Assembly: GCA_937876715.1 (NCBI GenBank)
Contig: CALEGA010000008.1
Span: 1 to 10,464 of the forward strand
DNA: 10,464 nucleotides
Reading direction: 5' to 3'
DNA from: an uncultured Candidatus Saccharibacteria bacterium
Lineage (GTDB): Bacteria; Patescibacteriota; Saccharimonadia; Saccharimonadales; Saccharimonadaceae
Shown here: positions 6,140-10,464 of the stretch, in pieces
How positions within the stretch are numbered: the stretch's first letter is position 1
Layout: every line of letters starts with the position of its first letter
The notes under the pieces: generated by a model
Databases searched by the model: none
What the model was told of the DNA's origin: nothing
Seen by the model: the letters and a program-made list of their open reading frames with translations, nothing else
Translations under genes and position numbers: made by a program

Positions 6140-7420
6140 TTACTTCGAGTTGACTTCGACGAGATAGTCGAGCGTCTTTTCGATGGTCATACGATTGCGG
6201 ACGTCCATCTTGACGCGAGGGTCTTTGAGATTTTTGAGTGCCTCGGGCGACTTTTGATAAACGTCGCGGAGTTCGGCGATTTTGGCGATGACGTCGTCGT
6301 CGGAGACTTCGATTTTAGCGTCGCGAGCGAGGATTTGGAGCACGAGCGAAGCTTTAACGCGTTTTTCGGCGACTTCGCGAGTTTGCTTTTCCCAATCTTC
6401 CTTGGTGACGTTATTTGCCTTGAGATAATCTTCCAGTTTTTGTCCAGCGGCGGTGGCGTTGCGTTCGATGTCGTTCTTAACGAGGTGGAGTTGATCTTCG
6501 ATGAGGATTTCCGGCGCGGAGACCTTGGAACATTTGACGAGTGCTTCAACGAGGTCGTCTTTGAACTTTTCGTTGATGCGGTGCTCGTTTTGCGCCTTGA
6601 GGTTTTTCTCGATGTCAGCGCGGAGTGCTTTCATATCTTTGAACGGGCCGCATTTTTTGGCGAAGTCGTTGTCGAGTTTAGGCAGTTCGATGGTGTTGAC
6701 TTGTTTTAAGAGAACTTCAAACACGGTTTTTTGACCGGCGAGAGATTTTTCGTGATAATCTTTCGGGAAAGTGAGTTTGAGGTCGAACTTGTCGCCAGAT
6801 TCGTGACCGACGATGCCTTCTTCGAAACCCGGAATGAAGCTGTGCGAGCCAAGTTCAAGGTGATAATCCTTGGCGGTGCCACCCTGGAACGGTTCGCCGT
6901 CCTTTTTACCAACGAAGTCGATGATAACTTCGTCGCCGAGTTCCGCTTTTTTCTTCATCACTTTCTTTTCGGCGTATGCCTTGCGGATGTTTTCGACGAT
7001 TTCGTCGATGTCTTTTTCAGTGACTTTAACTTCGGGTTTTTTAACTTTCAAGTTTTTATAGTCGCCGAGCTTAACTTCGGGCAAGATGTCGGCTTCGGCG
7101 GTGTATTCGGCGGATTCTTCAGGCACATATTTAGTGACGTTGACGCGCGGGATGACCAGTGGCGCTTTTTCGACTTGTTGGAACGCGGTCGGAACGGTGG
7201 TGCGGACAGCGAGGTCGATGGTTTCTTGAGAGACCACATTTTTGTCGAGAACTTTCTCGGCGAGGTCGCGCGGTGCTTTACCCTTGCGGAAGCCTTCAAG
7301 TTTAACTTCTTTGGTGAGACGCTCAACTGCCTTTTCGCGAGCAGTGGCAAGGTCGTCTTTGTCTAAGGTGACCGTGATTAAAACACGGGTGTCGGATAAT
7401 TTCTTTGATTTAACTTTCAT
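6140..7420 (-). CDS. tig: Trigger factor, ribosome-associated chaperone and peptidyl-prolyl isomerase
   Basis: Cytosolic chaperone that docks at the ribosome exit tunnel and receives nascent chains. It has 426 residues, near the family norm. The N-terminal ribosome-binding domain (1-115) carries the signature GFRKGKAP (43-50). An FKBP-type PPIase domain follows at about 160-242, beginning GDEVIIDFVGKKDG and containing LELGSHSFIPGFEEGIVG (188-205). Residues 250-426 form the helical C-terminal chaperone arms, rich in Lys and Glu. No truncation or frameshift is seen. The ATG fits the usual MKVKSKKL-like beginning. There is no Shine-Dalgarno at usable spacing: a TATAAT ends 7 bases before the ATG, suggesting a leaderless mRNA. 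The neighbouring genes give no clpP-clpX, which often follows tig elsewhere. Confidence 0.97.
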   Translation of the reverse strand: MKVKSKKLSDTRVLITVTLDKDDLATAREKAVERLTKEVKLEGFRKGKAPRDLAEKVLDKNVVSQETIDLAVRTTVPTAFQQVEKAPLVIPRVNVTKYVPEESAEYTAEADILPEVKLGDYKNLKVKKPEVKVTEKDIDEIVENIRKAYAEKKVMKKKAELGDEVIIDFVGKKDGEPFQGGTAKDYHLELGSHSFIPGFEEGIVGHESGDKFDLKLTFPKDYHEKSLAGQKTVFEVLLKQVNTIELPKLDNDFAKKCGPFKDMKALRADIEKNLKAQNEHRINEKFKDDLVEALVKCSKVSAPEILIEDQLHLVKNDIERNATAAGQKLEDYLKANNVTKEDWEKQTREVAEKRVKASLVLQILARDAKIEVSDDDVIAKIAELRDVYQKSPEALKNLKDPRVKMDVRNRMTIEKTLDYLVEVNSK

Positions 7421-7454
7421 ACCCCCTATTATACCATAGTTTTAATCAATTATA
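7421..7454 (-). promoter_or_regulatory. Tandem -10 elements upstream of trigger factor
   Basis: Two TATAAT hexamers lie 21 bases apart, at 7433-7428 and 7454-7449. The proximal one has an extended -10 TGG and is followed by AGGGGGT and the ATG, so it would give a leaderless transcript. The distal one sits in the last codons of the FAD gene and would give a leader of about 20 bases. No good -35 was found, which the extended -10 may compensate. Confidence 0.6.
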
Positions 7455-9028
7455 CCTGGAATTGGCTCGGTGCGAAGATGGCGCACGGCGGAGCGGGTGT
7501 CGTAGTTGGACTTGACACCGTCGGCGAAGATGTTTTGCGCGTCGAAAATCTTTTTAACGTCAGTGATGAGTTGCTTTTGGTCGGGGTCGAGGTCGGGGTA
7601 GATGACGATGGGCTTGAGCCGACCCTCGGGCAAGCCGCCGGCAAGAGAGCCGTCGTGGCTTTTGAGAAGTTCGTTAAAGTCGCGCAGGAGCGTCAAAGCG
7701 GCGCGACGGTCGTCAACCTTTTTGAGATCAAATTCAGGGCGGATGGAGTAAATATCAGTGGCGTAAGAGCCGAAGAGAGCGAGTTTTTGCTTGGAAGATT
7801 TTTCGAGCTTAGTGAGGTCTTTAGTGAATTCTTCGAGAGCGGATTTAGGCACGAAGAAATCGTGGAGTAAGTTTGGTCGCTCGCCTTTGGTGGTGTCGTT
7901 GAGGAAGCTAGTGAGGCTGGTAGCAAAGTCGTCGAAGTCGGACGAGTTTTTGACGGTTTCGCTGACGACGTAGGCGGATTTTGGCAAGAGGCGGAGGACG
8001 TGGTGAATTTTACGACGAGCCTTGGCAGGTTTATCGTTGAAAGACGTTAAAACGAGGTAGCCATCCTCGAATTTGCGAGTGAGGAGGTCAGGCTTTTTAC
8101 CGTAGTCGTCGATGTGCTTAAAAATGCGTGTGTCGTAGAGCTCGACAGAAAGTGGGTTGAACTTTTCGAGCTGGTCGGCAAATTCGGTGGCGGATTTTAG
8201 CGTGTTGAAGACGGCGAAGAGGCGATGTGGGTGAGGCGGTAAAACTTCGACGCGCATAATGACTTCGGTGATGACGCCAAGCGAGCCTTCGCTGCCGAAG
8301 AAAACTGGCAAAAGGTCGAAAGTGTGTCCGTGGTTGCGGCGAATGTGGCGTAAGCCGGCATAGCCGAGGCGAGAGTCGTCGGTTTGTTTGGTGATGTCGT
8401 CAGAGTTTTTGTCGATGAGCTCGTCGATTTTTTGATAGATTTCGCTTTCGAGAGATTTTTCGTCTTTCTTGCCGCTGAGCTTGCTGAAATTAAGTCGCGA
8501 AGTTTGGATGAGGTCGCCGTTGGCGAGGACGACTTCGACGCGATCAACGTAGTTCATAATGCCGCCGTAGCGTTTTGAGAACTTATCGCGGGGAGCGTTG
8601 GCGATGAGAGAGCCGATGGTTTCGCGCGGGTCGGCGTCAACGGGTAAGGTGAGACCGTGAGGTGCAAGGACAGCGTTGAGTTTGCCGAGGCTGATGCCGG
8701 CTTGAACGTGAATGAGGCGGTCGTGAGCGTCGAGCTCGCGGGTGTGGTTCATTTTTTCCATTGAGATTACGAGACCGTCGGTGAGGTCGGCGCCGGTTTT
8801 AGAGAGACCAGAGCCACGGACGGCAATTGGCAGGTGATATTTCTTTTCGGAGAGCTGCGAGACGAAGCGGACGATTTTCCGAATGTCGGAGGTGGTTTCG
8901 GGGAGCGCAACAAAACGAGGCTTAATCTTCAACATTGAGCGGTCGGTGGAGTAAGCATCAAGAATAGAGTCTTTATCGAAGACATTGCCCGTGAGATGGC
9001 GATTTAGATAAACCGCTATCTTATTCAC
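7442..9028 (-). CDS. FAD-linked oxidoreductase, GlcD/D-lactate dehydrogenase-like (COG0277)
   Basis: A flavoprotein of the PCMH/VAO superfamily, 528 residues from the GTG chosen here. The FAD-binding domain spans about 36-215, with FVALPETTSDIRKIV leading into the cofactor loop RGSGLSKTGADLTDG. HVQAGISLGKLNAVL, LPVDADPRETIGSLIAN and GSEGSLGVITEV (later in the protein) are typical. The C-terminal half resembles the substrate-capping domain. No cysteine cluster for Fe-S centres is present, so it is not a fused GlcD-GlcF type. The substrate could be D-lactate, glycolate or another 2-hydroxy acid, or an aldonolactone. In-frame TTG (9043) and GTG (9040) starts overlap or crowd the -10 element, so the GTG at 9028, 7 bases after GGTGGG, is preferred. 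The start is the least certain point. Confidence 0.88.
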   Translation of the reverse strand: MNKIAVYLNRHLTGNVFDKDSILDAYSTDRSMLKIKPRFVALPETTSDIRKIVRFVSQLSEKKYHLPIAVRGSGLSKTGADLTDGLVISMEKMNHTRELDAHDRLIHVQAGISLGKLNAVLAPHGLTLPVDADPRETIGSLIANAPRDKFSKRYGGIMNYVDRVEVVLANGDLIQTSRLNFSKLSGKKDEKSLESEIYQKIDELIDKNSDDITKQTDDSRLGYAGLRHIRRNHGHTFDLLPVFFGSEGSLGVITEVIMRVEVLPPHPHRLFAVFNTLKSATEFADQLEKFNPLSVELYDTRIFKHIDDYGKKPDLLTRKFEDGYLVLTSFNDKPAKARRKIHHVLRLLPKSAYVVSETVKNSSDFDDFATSLTSFLNDTTKGERPNLLHDFFVPKSALEEFTKDLTKLEKSSKQKLALFGSYATDIYSIRPEFDLKKVDDRRAALTLLRDFNELLKSHDGSLAGGLPEGRLKPIVIYPDLDPDQKQLITDVKKIFDAQNIFADGVKSNYDTRSAVRHLRTEPIPGIID

Positions 9029-9042
9029 AAATTTGCCCACCA

Positions 9043-9048
9043 ATTATA
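9043..9048 (-). promoter_or_regulatory. -10 element for the FAD oxidoreductase gene
   Basis: TATAAT (9048-9043) is followed by a G-rich stretch (TGGTGGG) and the GTG at 9028, 14 bases away. Predicted start is near 9036, leaving about 8 bases of leader. A second TATAAT lies at 9066-9061. Neither has a convincing -35. The 34-base gap to tmk is otherwise AT-rich and empty. Confidence 0.5.
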
Positions 9049-9077
9049 GACATATATATTATTATATTCTGCTTTTG

Positions 9078-9689
9078 CTAAATTTGGAAGAGTTTTTTGA
9101 GACTTTCGTGAACTTCTTCAATCGAGCCGGTCGCCGCCAAAATTGGAATGTTGAGGTCGCGGGCGATTTTTTCGTAAGCGTGGTTGACGCGTTGTTGGAA
9201 GTCATCGCCTTTGACTTCAAAAGTTTCGAGCGCCTTGCCGCGGGCTTTTTCGCGTTCCTCGCGGACTTTGTCTGGGAGAGTGAGAATGACGGATTTGTCG
9301 GGTTCGACGTAAGGCTTCGGTAGCATTTCTTTGGTCAGGCGGATGATTTTAGTGCGGGAGACGCCTTCGCCGTAGCCTTGATAAGCGAGAGTTGACCACC
9401 AGTTGCGGGCGGAGATAACGACGCCGCCTTGGTTTAAAATTGGTTCGGCGAGTTTATGCCAGAGTTCCAGCCGCGCGGCGGTGAACAGGACGACGTTAGT
9501 GAGTGGTACGAGGTTGTAGCCCTTGCCTTTGACGAGAATGAGGTCGTGGAGGTCGTGTGCTTGCGGCAGGTCGCCGTCGGGTTCGTGAAGTGTTAAAACG
9601 GGCTTACCTTGAGCACGGAAGTAGTCGGCGAATAGTTCGGCTTGAGTGGATTTGCCGGTGCCGTCTTGTCCTTCGATGACGATATACAT
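9078..9689 (-). CDS. tmk: Thymidylate kinase (dTMP kinase)
   Basis: Phosphorylates dTMP to dTDP with ATP. It has 203 residues, normal for the family. The P-loop GQDGTGKST is at 7-15, HEPDG (35-39) matches the usual REPG region, and STLAYQGYG (99-107) matches the family S-x-AYQG motif. The LID region lies around 140-160 and is rich in Arg and Lys. At the usual DR(Y/H) motif the sequence is ARN (94-96): the Arg is kept but the Asp is Ala. The ATG overlaps the tdk stop (TAATG), with AAAGGAG 7 bases upstream, so it is cotranslated with thymidine kinase. The pair gives thymidine to dTDP. Divergence at the DR motif leaves a small chance that another deoxynucleotide is the substrate. Confidence 0.9.
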   Translation of the reverse strand: MYIVIEGQDGTGKSTQAELFADYFRAQGKPVLTLHEPDGDLPQAHDLHDLILVKGKGYNLVPLTNVVLFTAARLELWHKLAEPILNQGGVVISARNWWSTLAYQGYGEGVSRTKIIRLTKEMLPKPYVEPDKSVILTLPDKVREEREKARGKALETFEVKGDDFQQRVNHAYEKIARDLNIPILAATGSIEEVHESLKKLFQI

Positions 9690-10276
9690 TATTTTTCTCC
9701 TTTGAGGTATTTATAAAAGCAGGCGGGACAGAGGGCGCGATATTCGATTTTACTGGTGCCGTCAATCAAGACGTCTGGACCGGTGACGACGAGCTGGTCG
9801 TCGAGGAAGCGGCAGTTCATAGTTGCTTTGTGTCCACATTCGCAGATGGTTTTGAGCTCCTCAATGTCGTGGGCGATTTGGAGCAGGCGCGTGGCGCCCT
9901 CGAAGCCGCCGTCTTCTTGACGGAAGTTGAGGCGGAGGCCATAGGCCATGACGGGGATATCTAGCTGGATGGTGATTTGCATTAGTTGGTCGGCTTGCGC
10001 CTTGGTCAAAAATTGCGATTCGTCAACTAAAACACAGGAGACGCCAGCGAAGTCTTCGGCGACGGCTTTGAATAAGTCGGTGTCACGGTCGAAGCAGAGG
10101 TCGGTTTCGCGTTCAGGACCAATGCGGGTGAGCAGTTTGTTGCCGTTTTTAGTGTCGGTTTTGGGTTTCATAACGCAGACTTGATGTCCGCGTTCTTCAT
10201 AGTTAAAGGCGACTTGGAGAAGCTGCATCGTTTTACCGCAGCCCATAGCGCCGTAACGGAAATATAATTTAGCCAT
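9689..10276 (-). CDS. tdk: Thymidine kinase, type II (TK1-like)
   Basis: Phosphorylates salvaged thymidine (and deoxyuridine) to the monophosphate. It has 195 residues, normal length. The P-loop is GAMGCGKT (9-16), the catalytic Glu86 lies in VDESQFL (84-90), and YGLRLNF (112-118) matches the family YGLR-x-DF motif with Asn in place of Asp. Four structural zinc ligands are visible, Cys145/Cys147 and Cys183/Cys186. The lasso loop with TGPDVLIDG precedes the second pair. The ATG is 6 bases after the ABC transporter stop and has no Shine-Dalgarno. A TAGAAT 8 bases upstream could be a weak -10, or translation may be coupled to the ABC gene. Its tight overlap with tmk makes a two-gene thymidine salvage unit, as expected in a cell without de novo pyrimidine synthesis. 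Confidence 0.96.
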   Translation of the reverse strand: MAKLYFRYGAMGCGKTMQLLQVAFNYEERGHQVCVMKPKTDTKNGNKLLTRIGPERETDLCFDRDTDLFKAVAEDFAGVSCVLVDESQFLTKAQADQLMQITIQLDIPVMAYGLRLNFRQEDGGFEGATRLLQIAHDIEELKTICECGHKATMNCRFLDDQLVVTGPDVLIDGTSKIEYRALCPACFYKYLKGEK

Positions 10277-10282
10277 ATGGCT

Positions 10283-10464
10283 TTATTCTATCATACTATC
10301 AGCGAACTGGCTGTTATAAAGTTCGGCATAAAAGCCGTTTTGCTTGAGCAGGGTTTCGTGGTTGCCTTGTTCGACGATATTGCCGTCTTTCATGACGAGG
10401 ATAAGGTCGGCGTTACGGATGGTGGAGAGACGGTGGGCGATAACGAAACTGGGGCGGCCTTTAG
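10283..10464 (-). CDS. ABC transporter ATP-binding protein, C-terminal 59 residues, cut by window edge
   Basis: Hand-translated from the right edge to a TAA at 10285-10283. The visible end begins KGRPSFVIAHRLSTIRNADLI, which holds the switch His of IAHRLSTI, then VMKDGNIVEQGNHETLL and a short helical tail. This is the classic end of an exporter-type (MsbA/MdlB-like) half transporter with a fused membrane domain, but the Walker motifs and membrane segments lie outside the window. The substrate is unknown; exporters of lipids, drugs or peptides share this ending. tdk begins 6 bases later, so the two could share an mRNA, but a functional link to thymidine uptake is not implied because this subclass usually exports. 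Confidence 0.92.
   Translation of the reverse strand, partial: KGRPSFVIAHRLSTIRNADLILVMKDGNIVEQGNHETLLKQNGFYAELYNSQFADSMIE

Noticed and set aside
6107..6142. Possible terminator after tig
   Set aside because: The only hairpin (AAAAG with CTTTT) is five mostly A-T pairs with no clean T-tract, too weak to call.
6083..7366. Long plus-strand open frames (about 208 and 211 codons) opposite trigger factor, in one frame
   Set aside because: They mirror the codon bias of tig on the other strand, show no protein family features, have repetitive Phe/Val/Asp composition and lack ribosome-binding sites. Other plus-strand frames across the window, such as 1185-1691 and 2162-2593, fail for the same reasons.
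9051..9068. Short upstream reading frame starting ATGTCT behind the distal TATAAT of the FAD gene
   Set aside because: It would be only about ten codons and overlaps the proximal promoter. Nothing beyond chance in an AT-rich gap supports it.
10285..10290. TAGAAT 8 bases before the tdk start as another leaderless promoter
   Set aside because: It overlaps the ABC stop codon, has one mismatch and no -35. Read-through or coupling from the ABC gene 6 bases upstream explains tdk expression equally well.
1..10464. Novel defence, mobile, CRISPR or toxin-antitoxin system
   Set aside because: Every gene except one small membrane protein belongs to a recognised housekeeping or salvage family. There are no repeats, transposase, integrase, tRNA-associated sites or nuclease genes.

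Overview
All 14 genes recognised in this window lie on the minus strand, so transcription runs from high to low coordinates. Two genes are cut by the window edges: an ABC transporter at the right end and a cysteine desulfurase at the left end. Gene density is very high. Most gaps are under 45 bases, and four gene pairs overlap by one base as TAATG. The content points to a small-genome bacterium of the Candidate Phyla Radiation (Patescibacteria), most likely Saccharibacteria (TM7). The reasons are the compact salvage-type metabolism, the Gram-positive-length ribosomal protein S12, the standard genetic code (all proteins read through with no in-frame TGA), and the mix of divergent sugar-phosphate enzymes with a lone FAD oxidoreductase. 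The phylum is an inference from gene content, not from a marker I could align.

Layout in transcription order. (1) 10464-9078: the end of an ABC exporter ATPase, then thymidine kinase and thymidylate kinase, a two-step thymidine salvage unit. (2) 9028-7442: a GlcD-type FAD-linked oxidoreductase behind its own -10 element. (3) 7420-6140: trigger factor, with a -10 element only 7 bases before its ATG. (4) 6092-5418: an unrecognised single-pass membrane protein, again with a -10 element 8 bases from the ATG. (5) 5412-4370: a near-consensus promoter, rpsL, rpsG and an intrinsic terminator. This is a shortened str operon without fusA or tuf. (6) 4390-453: a promoter nested in that terminator drives gap, rpiB, rpe, a PfkB-family kinase and a LOG-family nucleotide nucleosidase, all tightly packed. 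(7) 452-1: a cysteine desulfurase with a -10 element 6 bases from its GTG.

The genes of block 6 fit one route on paper. LOG enzymes release ribose 5-phosphate from nucleoside monophosphates. RpiB and Rpe convert it to ribulose 5-phosphate and xylulose 5-phosphate, and GAPDH takes the triose made from these by transketolase. The PfkB kinase could feed phosphorylated sugar or nucleoside in. With Tdk-Tmk, this suits a host-dependent cell living on salvaged nucleotides.

No mobile element, CRISPR array, tRNA, rRNA or toxin-antitoxin locus was seen, and no stretch of 300 bases lacks a gene. This is largely a housekeeping region. The points most worth checking are the leaderless-looking promoters at several gene heads, the terminator that doubles as a promoter, a proline at the S12 streptomycin-resistance position, and an Rpe with a damaged metal site.
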